From NCBI GenBank assembly GCA_036365455.1, contig JAWQUS010000007.1:24072001-24136000 (forward strand): DNA of 64,000 nucleotides, read 5' to 3'. Under the pieces are notes generated by a model. That model made no database searches. It was given only the letters and a program-made list of their open reading frames with translations, and was not told the DNA's origin. The position numbers and the translations under genes were made by a program. This document shows positions 15,301-28,100 of this stretch, piece after piece (the first letter of the stretch is position 1; every line of letters begins with the position of its first letter). This DNA comes from Macrosoma leucophasiata. Lineage: Eukaryota; Arthropoda; Insecta; Lepidoptera; Hedylidae.

Positions 15301-18300
15301 GTAGTAAAATTTTAAAATGTATCTAATTTCTTCATTAGATTCACTCATCTTGACAGTACGAAAAACAAATGAAAATCACGCATTTGCCTAATTTGAATTT
15401 GGAATTATGTTCTTTAAAATTTTAACTTTCAATGATACCAAAACCAGCCAGATACAAATACTACAGCCAAAGAGACTTTATTACAAGTTCATACATACTA
15501 TAATGCGAAAAGACTTTTTCCCCAACCTATTATATATATAAAAATATTTTTTGTTTATTTATACACTATATAATATATGTATATGTAATTATATAAATAA
15601 TTTCTATATGTATATAATTATAATTATATAATATATTTATTTTATACTTATGTAAACCACCTAACTGACTGAAAGTTTCTATTTGATGTTTTTTATTTTG
15701 TTTATTTAACTGCCTCGGTAGCCTAGTGGTAGCAGGCCACTACTACTACGCTGAGGTCCTGGGTTCGATTCCCGGGTAGGGGGTTATCAGAGATGATGGT
15801 GTAAAGTCCATTATCTCTGGTTCTATTGGGATTTTTCCATTTTCTGGAAATTTCCCAGTACCTTGAAGTTTGGTAATGTGCCCGGAGATGTCAACAGGCT
15901 CGCCACCTGTTACATGGGCCAAAAACGTAACCGGCGAATCGTGGGTGTTTGCATGTATGCTTGAATGCATGCATTTACCTCTGCCTACCCCTTCGTGGAT
16001 TACAGGCGTGAAGTTACGTACGTATTTAACGTTTTTTGCTAGCACCGCCAACATTTTTTTTTATCACTGCCAATGGTTGACTGGCAGAGAGCGCTTTAAG
16101 CGTTAAGTCCGCCATTTGAACCAATGTTTTATTGATGCAATAAAGTATAAATAAATAAATAAAAATTGAAAATAATAAAAATACATGTATGTCTTTTAGA
16201 ATTTTTTGATTTGAGATGATATATAAATTCAGTAAGATCAATCTGAAACAAAAAACGTAAAAAAAAAACGTATGGATTGAGAAAAAGAGAAAAAACGTAA
16301 AAAAAAACGTATGGATTGAGAAAAACAAACTGGAAACGTATGGATTGAGAAACAATGCACTAAATTTATTTAAATCTTATCTGTCCGGTCGCACACAATT
16401 GACTGTAATAAGTAAAATTAACCCGATTAGTAAAACAGAAACTAACTATCTATCTGAACCCAGAGAAATTCACTTTGGTGTGCCGCAAGATAGCATTATG
16501 GGACCCTTACTGTTCTTAATTTATATTAATGACTTCCCAAAAGTAATAGAACATCCTATGGTTTTGTTTGCTGATGACAGTACGGTACTTTTCACAGTAC
16601 TTTTTGAAAATGAAATCAATAAATCACTAGTAAAGTTAATCGATTGGTTAGTTAATAATAATTTAAAGATAAACCTTTCGAAAACATGTATGATGAATTT
16701 CATGTACAGAAACACAAAAAAAGTATCATTTAAATGTTAACTACAGGGGCTTATCTGTTAATAGTGGTAGCGTAACAAAATTCCTGGGTTTTTACATTGA
16801 CGACTGTTTAAAGTGGAAAGCTCATATAGAGCACGTTACTAAAACATTAAGTAAATACTCCTATGCGATACATATGCTTAACAAAGTAGTGAACGCAAGC
16901 GCTGTTCTTTCAGCCTATCATGCTTATATTGGCAGTATCCTTAAATACGGCATAATATTCTGGGGAAATGCACCTGGAACTGAATGTGTGTTTAAACCGC
17001 AGAAAAGATGTGCTAGATCCATATGCAGGCTGTCGCAAAGGGACTCATGTAAGTCACATTTCCAAAATTTGAAAATTCTTACACTCTCTTCCATAAACAT
17101 CTTCGAGTTTGCTAAGATGGTAAAGAGAGATTTAAACAATTATGACACTCTAACGTCAAAACGTCATTGTAACAAGCTGTGTTCTGTTATATCCAGAACT
17201 CAGCTATATCGTACAAGTGTTTTTTGTATGGGACCTACAATTTATAATAAACTACCTGATGCAATAAAATCATTAAATGGGAATTTGTTCAATAGAAAAT
17301 TGAAAGACTACTTAATTGAAAAAACCTATTACTCTGTAAAGGAATACCTTAATAGTTAAGATACTACACTAATATAAATAAATTTATAATTGATGCCTGT
17401 ACATGTGATTAACCAATCAATATTCTTATTTTAACTCTTATGATTAATATTATTTGCAATATTTTTTGATATATTTTCTCTGTATAATTTTAATTTAAAT
17501 ATTTGTATGCCAGTGTTGGCGAAACGTGGCGGACTAATTATTATTATCACATCTTGGTTTGTACCCATGTTTGCACAAATAAACGATTTGATTTGTATGT
17601 ATGTATGTATCTTCACACCAGGTCCCTAACGGGGTAGGCAGAGAGTGTAGAACGCCAGATATCCCGGTTCAGACAAACCTCTCGTGCCTCGTCTACCTTC
17701 ATCATTCTCTTCATACATGCACAGCGATTCCTAAGACTTTTGACCCCACCATCAGACAGAACTCGACCTATTTGGTCATGGTAGGTCAGCCTTGGTCTTC
17801 CTGGGCCTCTGCAACCATCCACATACGCATTGTATATCTGTTTAGTTATTCGCTCATTCGACATTCTTTCTATATGCCCGAACCATCGGAGCATGCATTT
17901 TTTCATTTTTACACCGATATTATCATTCACACAAAGTCTCTTTCTTACATCTTCATTACGAACGCGATCGGTGAGTGATACACCGCAGATCTTGCGCAAA
18001 GATCTCATCTCGATCGCGTTCAAATTACTTTCATGCTCTTTCCTGCATACCCAGCTCTCGCTTCCATATAAAAGCGTTGGAGTAAGTACAGCATTATGTA
18101 CGGCTAGTCGAGCCCGCTGGCTGAGATGTTTAGATTCTAGCAGCTTACCCAACGCTCCATTCACGCAATTCCCAGCAAGCACTCTTCTTTCTATGTCAGT
18201 GGTGTACCTACCATCCTTGCTAAAAGCACATCCAAGATATACAATTTCATCAACCTGTTCTAACACTGCATCATCTACTACTACCCTTGCATTTGTTCTC

Positions 18301-21300
18301 TGTTCATCTCTTTCAAATACTAATACTTTAGTTTTATCCACATTCAATTGTAAGCCTTTCTCCATACAATTCTCTTTCATGACTGTGACTAGTGCTTGTA
18401 GCCCAGATGGTGTAGAGCTAACAATTACCGCATCATCTGCGTAAAGCAGACAGTTCACCACTAAGTCACCCATACGTACTCCCACATCCATCAACTTCAC
18501 CCTCTGGAGGCATTTGTCCAGATATATAATAAACAGCCTAGACGAAAGCTCGCAACCCTGTTTGACACCGACGTTAACATCAAACCAGGGTGACATGTTA
18601 CCATCTACCCGCACACGTGCTTGACAGCCCACATACGTGGACTGTATTGCACGGAGCAGACTGTCATCAATACCTATACCAACGATTTGATTTGATTTGA
18701 AAAACATTTTGCGATTCATTTTTATATTATAGATAGGGTCGTGTAATCTATGGTTAGAAAACATGTTACATTTTACATTACATAAAGAAGTTACATTTTA
18801 TTTTAATACACTGTATCGAATAAGAAATATTGCATATTGACCTTAGGAAAGGGGACTTGGGCTTATTTCGTGCCTGGAGAGCGTTACCTCTTTCGCACAT
18901 TACCTATCTGACGTTTGTCGACCATTTTGATCAAGTTTTGACCAATACCAGGCGAGACTCGAACTCGCGGCCTACTGGGAATCTAGTCCAGCCGCTCTTC
19001 CAATTGAGCTACTGAAGTCCTGCCCGATTTGTCAAATCTTTCCTTCACATCTATTGCATTGCTTTATGGTAGCAGCAGCCAAATTTTTGTTTCCATTTTT
19101 CTTTAAAAAAATAAAATATATTTCACAAGCATGTGTTAATGCGAAATAAACTAAACAATACCAGACTATCAGTGCTTACGTAGACCCTGTATAACAGAGA
19201 TATCGCTTTACGAAGTCGAAACTAGCCGATTGTTTCCTCACCCCTAGTTTGCACTAAAAACATTAAACAAGATGATGTTACGCAACTCGTCGCATAAAGT
19301 ATGTATTGTGATGAATGTCGTGTTGGTGCTAGCGTTCGCAGTTCGCACTGCTGTCAAACCTATCATTTTAACATGTTTCTATGTGAATGTTTCATCAATG
19401 CAAACTCACGGTAAGTAAGCTCAATGTGCAACATTTCTTGCAGATTTTTTTTTATGTCATGAATGTGGCAAACAACTATGCAGTTCACATTGATGTTAAG
19501 TGATGACTGCGGCCTATAGACACAAAGACCAGATTTCAAAATGCAGATGCGTTACCACGCTTGAGTACTGGCTGTTATGCCTCCGTGCCGGGAATCACAG
19601 GCCGTACATCACCACCTGAACGGAACACGATATTCATTCATTTATTCATTTAGGGTGACAGGCACCTCTTATGACAGTGCCGAACGCTACCATTCAGCGG
19701 CAAGTATATTAGGTAACGCGGTGGTGCCTACGCCCGCGAGCTCCGTCACTGGAGCTCTACCAGTAAAAATTGGTCCGGTAAAGAAGTGTGACTAGAACAC
19801 GATGGCCGTTGTCGTCAGCATCTCGGAGCTGCCGACGGCGAACGTGGAGTGCCTGGCGCGCTACCTGCCGGCCGTGTGCGACAAGCTGCTGCAGCTGCTG
19901 GTGGCGCCGCCCGCCCTGCCCGCCCTGGCCGCCCAGACGCTCAACATCGCGCAGGACGTCTTCACCTGCCTCGCGCACGTCTTCTCCGACGTCACCGTGA
20001 GTGTGCCGGTGTCCGCCGGTGGCTGATCTTAGCTTTTGAAATAACACTTCGTATAGAATGGACATTCCGACGTCCCGCCCGGTTTCCCCGCCTCGCCCAT
20101 AACCCCCCCTCGAGAGGCAGTTGAATTTCTATATGCGTGTGTACTGTTTGATGTCTGTGTAATAGGTAACTGTTGAATTTATTCATAAATTAGTTACAAA
20201 AATTAACGTTTATAAGTTGTTATGTGACTAGGTTTTGTACACGCCTGTACCTCGCTATCGACACAGTCCTTGTTCATTATTCATTCGTCCCGTACTTGTG
20301 ATAGGAGCTAGACACATTGCTTCCAAATATAAAAGTTCAATACAATATAAGTTTATTCAGTATCATAATTAAGTCTTTTAATTACGCCAACAACCCAATA
20401 AACTAATAGTAACCAGAATAAGCGTTTGTATGAAATTTTAGCCGAGTGTCCGGGGTGTACTTCCGGCTACTGACTAAATCCCATCATCTCGAGATAAAAT
20501 ATTAAAATGAAATAGTACATTGCGATACCCGTGACTTAAGTAGCCTTTTGTTTTTTTTTACGAGTTGGAAATGCCTTTGTGAAATTATTATTATAAAAGT
20601 CACATTCAGAATGTTATAATTTTTTATTAAATTATTTTCTCACTCACTCGTATTCCGACGATACAGTGATGTGTACACACCATACGCTTGCCCCACAGTT
20701 GTTCAAGTTTCTATCGCCATGGTGCAAAATAACTTCAAATTGTCAAAGTTGTTAGCGCTTTACAGAGTTTTTAATTGTGAATGTAGGCAATCTAGTGTTT
20801 AATGTTATCCAACTCAGTTTAACTATTTTAGCGTGAGAAGGCATCCAGCATTGAATTAACTAAATGTTCACTATATTCGTATTGCTAACTCTCTTCGTGC
20901 GTTACAAAATTTTGGACAAGTCGTGTCGTTGCTCTAAACGCCTCACGGAGAAAGAAGACGTTCTAAAATGTATGGAGCTTGGGCCCGCACCATACCATGT
21001 ACACTATATTGAGAGATGAAGCATAAAATACTAAATAATTCTCAGCTTTTCAAATCGTTTAATAAATTTTCAATTAATTGTCGTAAGTATATTTCAAAAA
21101 CAAGAATGTCATAGTAACGATATGGCGACATATTGCTGTCATACAAAAATGACGTAAAATAAATATTTCCGACAAAAAAAGAACGATTCAAATTATTTTT
21201 TGAGTATTTTTCCATGATTCTGCGTATTTTTCTCTATCTTTTGATATAGTATACAAGGTGCGGGCCCAACCTGGAACTTCTACTTTAGCATGGGAGTCGC

Positions 21301-22080
21301 ATCCTTTTCTATTAGTCACACGTTCGCTCGGCTGTTACTTAACAAATATTTGTTTTTATATTATTTCGCATTAACACATGCTTGTGAAATATATTTTATT
21401 TTTAAAGAAAAATGGAAAGAAAAATTTGACTTCAGGCGAGACTCGAACTCGCGGCCTACTGGGAATCTAGTCCAGCCGCTCTTCCAATTGAGCTACTGAA
21501 GTCCTGCCCGATTTGTCGAATCTTTCCTTCACATTTATTGCATTGCTTTATGGTAGCAGCAGCGCCATCTATTACCAACTATGCTAGTTAGGCAACCGAT
21601 ATAATAGACTCGGTTGCCTAACTAGTCCCAGTAGGCCGCGAGTTCGAGTCTCGCCTGAAGTCAAATTTTTCTTTCCATTTTTCTTTAACAAATATTGTAT
21701 TGTGGCACAGAACATGAAGGAGGGCGCGACGTGCGACTCGCACGGGCGCAGCGCGCTGCTGGCCACCTACATCCAGTACCAGTGCCGCGTGCCGCGCCCC
21801 GCGCTGGCCGACCGGGACGTCGGCCTGCCGCTGCCGCCTCACGGTACCACCACCATCACCACCGTCCACTGTCCACTGTCGATCGTACAATAGATTTATG
21901 AAAAATATCGAAAATCATTCAAGTGTGCTATGAAATTTGAAGAGTTCGCTCGATTTCTCCAGGATCCCATTATCACATATTGACATGGTTACAATGGGCC
22001 CAACTGTGAGGCACACCCTTTCAATCAAAACCAAAATCATCCAAACCGGTACAGGCGTTTCAAATTATCGATGAACATAG

Positions 22081-22115
<35 letters not shown>

Positions 22116-25100
22116 TCCGGATGAATTGAGAACCTCCTCCTTTTCTTGGAAGTCGATTAAAAACAACATCAGCATGACTCCTCAAACACCCGACATACGC
22201 GCCGCCGCGTTCCGGTTTACACCAACCGATGACTAGAGTGAAAATTGCACCGCCATTAATCGTATAATATGTCTTATGTATTGTATATAACTTGTACAAA
22301 GAGAACAAGGACTGCTTTTTATCACATAGTTATATAATGTGAGAAAAAAAGCGGTCTTTGTCCTCTTTGTACAAGTAGCAATGCCCCAACGGAGTGTCAC
22401 AATATTATATTTAAGATCTTTTTATACTCTCATGAATGTACTGTATTATTGTGAAAACGCTAATAAATAAGTATACTAGTGCCGTCTACAAAAGTCCATT
22501 AAAAATAAAAAAACCGACTTGAAAAAGTACGTTTTTTTTATGGCATCGCTCGTTATGCATATTGCCAATGTCAAGTAAAACGATATTTCGTATTCGTATT
22601 AAGCAACGTAAAAGTCAGAGTCAGTCAGTCAATTTATCAGCCCGTCAGTCAGAGTCACAATAATTCGAGTAAAGCGATGGCTACTTTACCAGAATATTTA
22701 CAATGAAGTTTCGGAGGCAACCCGAAAAATCGTATTTTCGCACTGCTATTCTATTTCAGTATACACGAGAACTGCTATAAGCCTATATCAAACAAAATGC
22801 CACCAACTTTATTCACTATAACTCATAAATACATCAAGAAAATGAAATAAAATAACACCACACGCATCTTTCAAGGTTCCCGCCAAAAGCTGTGTACGGT
22901 TTTTATTCAGTAATGGGTGTCGTGTTGCAGTGATGCGGGACGGGTCGTGCAAGGTGCTGCACGAGGAGCTGGCGCTGCAGTGGGTGGTGGCCAGCGGCGC
23001 CACGCGCGACCTCGCCCTGCACAACTCCTGGTACGTGTCGTGTTGCAGTGATGCGGGACGGGTCGTGCAAGGTGCTGCACGAGGAGCTGGCGCTGCAGTG
23101 GGTGGTGGCCAGCGGCGCCACGCGCGACCTCGCCCTGCACAACTCCTGGTACGTGTCGTGTTGCAGTGATGCGGGACGGGTCGTGCAAGGTGCTGCACGA
23201 GGAGCTGGCGCTGCAGTGGGTGGTGGCCAGCGGCGCCACGCGCGACCTCGCCCTGCACAACTCCTGGTACGTGTCGTGTTGCAGTGATGCGGGACGGGTC
23301 GTGCAAGGTGCTGCACGAGGAGCTGGCGCTGCAGTGGGTGGTGGCCAGCGGCGCCACGCGCGACCTCGCCCTGCACAACTCCTGGTACGCCACCTGGCCA
23401 TTGAGCGAGCCAATTGTGATGTCTTGTAGCGAGTAGGCAAGTCGACTCGTCTGTTACGACGCTCCACCAGATCACGCCACCGCTACGTCATACTAGGCCG
23501 CGCCTCCTTATAAAAATGGCGTCGCCGATGCTTTTGTTCTCGCGCTAGGCAGCAAGATGGCCGCGCGTGCGACTTCTGTTTTACGGGCCCTACTCTTGCG
23601 CAAGCGCGAACCTTAATTACTATTAATTGTAAAAAAAAATAATTTTGCAAATCGGTTCACAAAAGCCGGAAAAATCGCGTAACATACACACAAAAAAAAC
23701 CTTCAAGTCTAATTGAAAACCTCCTCCTTTTTGAAGTCGTTGAAGGTTAAAAACTGCCAAATACGAACCGTTATTATTGATAATATTTTTTTGCTATAAC
23801 ATATAACTACCTGTGCCCGCGACCTCGTCCGCGTGAGAATTTATGATTGTTCAGTGTCTACCCGGACAAAGTCGTGGGCGCAGCTAGTATAAAAGTAGCC
23901 TAAGTTACTCCTTATTACATCAGCTATCTACCAGTGAAAATCCCGTCAAAATCAGTACAGCCGTTCCCAAGATTAGCCCCGCCAAACCGACAGACAGACA
24001 AAAATTGTAAATAATGTTGTTTTGGTATATGTATCGCATATACATACACTAGCTGTGCCCGCGACTTCGTCCACTTGAGAAAAAATATGATTGTTCAATA
24101 TCAACCCGGACGAAGTCGTGGGCGCAGCTAGTATAAAAGTAGCCTAAGTTACTCCTTACTACATCAGCTATCTGCCAGTGAAAGTCCCGTCAAAATCGGA
24201 GACACTTATTTATTTATTTGTATGTAGTATGTAGTATGTATGTATGGATGTATGGAGATAAAAGTAGCCTAAGTTACTCCTTTATTACATCAGCTACCTA
24301 CCCATGGAAATCCCCTCAAAGTCGGATTCATTCCAATTCTATTTATTTGTATGTAGGTTTGTATGGATGTATGGAGATAAAAATAGCCTAAGTTACTCCT
24401 TATCACATCAGCTATCTGCCAGTGAAAGTCCCGTCAAAATCGGAGACACTCAAATTCTATTTATTTGTATGTAGGTATGTATGGATGTATGGAGATAAAA
24501 GTAGCCTAAGTTACTCTTTATTACATCAGCTACCTACCCGTGGAAGTCGCGTCAAATGCGGATACACTCCAATCTACATATTTGTATGTAGGTATGTATG
24601 TATGGATGTATGGAGATAAAAGTAGCGTAAGTTACTCCTTCTCACATCAGCTATCTGCCAGTGAAAGTCCCGTCAAAATCGGTCCAGCCGTTCCCAAGAT
24701 TAGCCCCGCCAAACAGACAGACAGACAAAAATTGTAAAAAAGGTTGTTTTGGTATATTATATGTACCGAGTATACATACATATACATTTAGTAAAAAGCG
24801 GTTATTTTAATATTACAAACAGACACTCCAATTATATTTATTTGTATAGATGTATAGATATTCATTCTGCTTTTGCTTTCCGCTACGCTTTGTAATAATA
24901 GGTTGGGGAAAAAGTCTTTTCGCATTATAGTATGTATGAACTTGTAATAAAATCTCTTTGGCTGTAGTATTTGTATCTGGCTGGTTTTAGTATCATTGAA
25001 AGTTAAAATTTTAAAGAACATAATTCCAAATTCAAATTAGGCAAATGTGTGATTTTCATTTGTTTTTCGTACTGTCAAGATGAGTGAATCTAATGAAGAA

Positions 25101-28100
25101 ATTCGATACATTTTAAAATTTTACTACAAAAAAGATAAAAATGCAATGCAAGCCGCGAAAACAAATTGCGATGTTTATGGACCTAGTGCAATGTCTGTGA
25201 GAGTAGCACAAATTTGGTTTAAGCGTTTTCAATCCGGAAATTTTGATGTCAAAGATGCACCTCGCTCTGGACGCCCTATTACGGATAAAATGGATGCCAT
25301 TTTTGAAAAAGTGGAGCAAGATCGACATATCAGTAGTTACGACGTAGCTGAAGAACTGAGAATTGATCACAAAACAGTTTTGGCGCATTTGAAAAAAGCT
25401 GGGTACAAAATAAAGCTCGATATTTGGGTACCTCACGAGCTCACTGAAAGAAACCTAATGAACCGTGTACTCATTTGTGATTCTTTATTACGACGTAATG
25501 AAAACGAATCATTTTTGAAGAAGCTGATAACTGGTGATGAAAAGTGGATCACGTACGACAAGAACGTGCGAAAAAGGTCGTGGTCAAAGGCCGGTCAGGC
25601 TTCACAGACTGTGGCGAAACCCGGGTTAACTCGCAATAAGGTGATGTTGTGTGTGTGGTGGGATTGGAAGGGCATTATTCATTATGAGCTATTACCACCA
25701 GGCAGGACTATCGATTCTGAACTCTACTGCGAACAACTGATGAGATTAAAGCAAGAAGTTGAGAGAAAGCGGCCGGAATTGATCAACAGAAGGGGTGTGG
25801 TGTTTCATCATGATAACGCTAGACCTCACACATCTATAGCCACTCAGCAAAAATTAAGAGAGTTTGGCTGGGAGGTGTTAATGCATCCGCCGTATAGTCC
25901 TGACCTTGCACCTTCAGATTTCCACCTGTTTCGGTCTCTTGAGAATTCTTTATGCAATGTGAGTTTAACATCACGAGAGGACTGCCAAATCCACTTGTCG
26001 CGGTATTTTGATGAGAAGTCCCAAAATTTTTATAGCAATGGGATCATGTCCCTACCTACAAGATGGCAAAAGGTTATCGAACAAAATGGTACATACATAC
26101 TTTAGTTAAATTTAAATAAACTATATTAAAAAATGTTTTGAATTATCTTAAAAAATGCGAAGAAACTTTTTCCCCAACCTTATACTTTGCCTAAAAGCTG
26201 TTGTGCTTGTGCAAGCGAGGGCTGCTGTGCTATGAGCTTGCTATTGTGTTTCTTTGATATGAAGTAATTCGGTTTTAGTATAGTTTGTTTTTAATTTATA
26301 CAAATCCAGTCTCAGACGCAAGGAAATATCCTCATACGTACTGTTAGTGGTTAGTGCCGTCGCCTATGCAACCACTTCAATGTCATCACAATCGGCTCGC
26401 TGGTTCGGTCGTGGATCAAAATAAACTCATATAACATGCCATAACTGACAGGGGGATCTAATATAATTAAAATAAACCCATATAACATACCATAACTGAC
26501 AGGGCGCTGTTCGAGCTGATGGTGAAGTCGATGGTGGAGTACCTGTGGTGGAGCGGCGCGCAGCAGGCGGCCCGCAAGGCGCGCTTCCCCGACCAGTTCA
26601 CCGACGACCTCGCCACGCTCGTCACCAACCTCACCGCCGAGATCATCGCCGGGTAACCTCTCTAAATAAATAAATTAAAATAAAATACGCTTACACTCAC
26701 AGCCCCACATTAGATATAAACCTGTGTCGTGGGTGCCGTTGTACACATACACCCAGACCCGAAACAAATATCTGTAGGCCATACAAATATTTGTCCCATT
26801 GCGGGGATCGAACCCGCGACCCTTCGAATCAATCGGTCATCTCACACCGCTGGACCAACCGGGTCGTCAAACCTCTCTACCAGGAAACATTGCACATCGA
26901 CCCTATGAAAGAGACGATCGGCTAGTTTCGACTTCGTAGAGCGTTATCTCTGCTGCACATTGCCTACGTAAGCACCGATAGTCCGGTATTGGTCAAAACT
27001 TAATCAAAATGGTCGTCAAACGTCACATAGACAAGGTGCGAAAGAGCCGAAATAAGCCAAAGTCTCCTTAAGATCGATATGTAATATTTCTTAAAAATCG
27101 GTTAAAAATCATTGACGTATCGGTGTGAGACTTCGGTAAAGCGGCTAGACTGGTTATCCTGAGGTCGCAGGTTCGATTCTTGTCCTGCCCGAAGTCAAAT
27201 TTATCTTTCCCATTTTTCTTTATTTTCTAAAGTTCACTCGCATGTGTTATTGCGAAAAATAAAAAAAAAGATCCTTACGAATTGAGAACTTCCTCCTTTT
27301 TTCGAAGTCGGTTAAATGTATTACAATATTTCTTGTTGGATACTGTACTGCTACTTCTTTGTCTTGTAGGTATCGATATCTCCAATCTTTGCTCGCGACG
27401 ATCAGACAGAGGGCACGGGGAACGAATTTCAATTTTGGCCAAAAGTAAACCAACTATCGATACTTTTACTTGCTCCTGCGCGTATTCTAGACCTTAATAT
27501 CGCCTTTGTTAGATATGTATTTATTGCAGAAGGTGAAGGCACTCAAAGAATAGTTTGTATTATAGCCACAGCAATATACAGCAACAAATTATCTTAAACC
27601 GAGTGGGCTCGACCTAACAGCGCTAACGATTGACTCTGACTGCTTTCACGTGAGAAGTGAATCTCGATGCGTTAGGTATAGGCAGAAAATATGTAATAAT
27701 ACTACGTATAGAATGGACACTTCGACGTCCCCTCCCGATGTGCCCGCATCACTCAACCCCTTCCCCTCTTATGGGCGACGGTTGGTATTTAAATACACGC
27801 CACTGATTGATGCTGTGTAAAATAAAATAAAATAAAAAATAAAAATAGCCTTTATTCTACCATAATTATTGAGATTATTAAGACTTAATTAAAATTATTG
27901 GAAGTATATTTTATTGACATATTTGAATAAATTAATGATTTTACTAAAAATAAAAATTAATTCTTAATCATTGTGTCATATTATTTTTAAAATATAAATT
28001 TTTACATTTCATTTAGTATAAACCTATTTAATTTTACTAAATTTGTTTTATTTTATATATATAATCAATCAGATAAATACTAAAAATTACATTTATAACT

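Noticed and set aside
22805..23475. Minus-strand frames of about 190 residues
   Set aside because: Antisense of the four exon 14 copies, without their own start context or family match.
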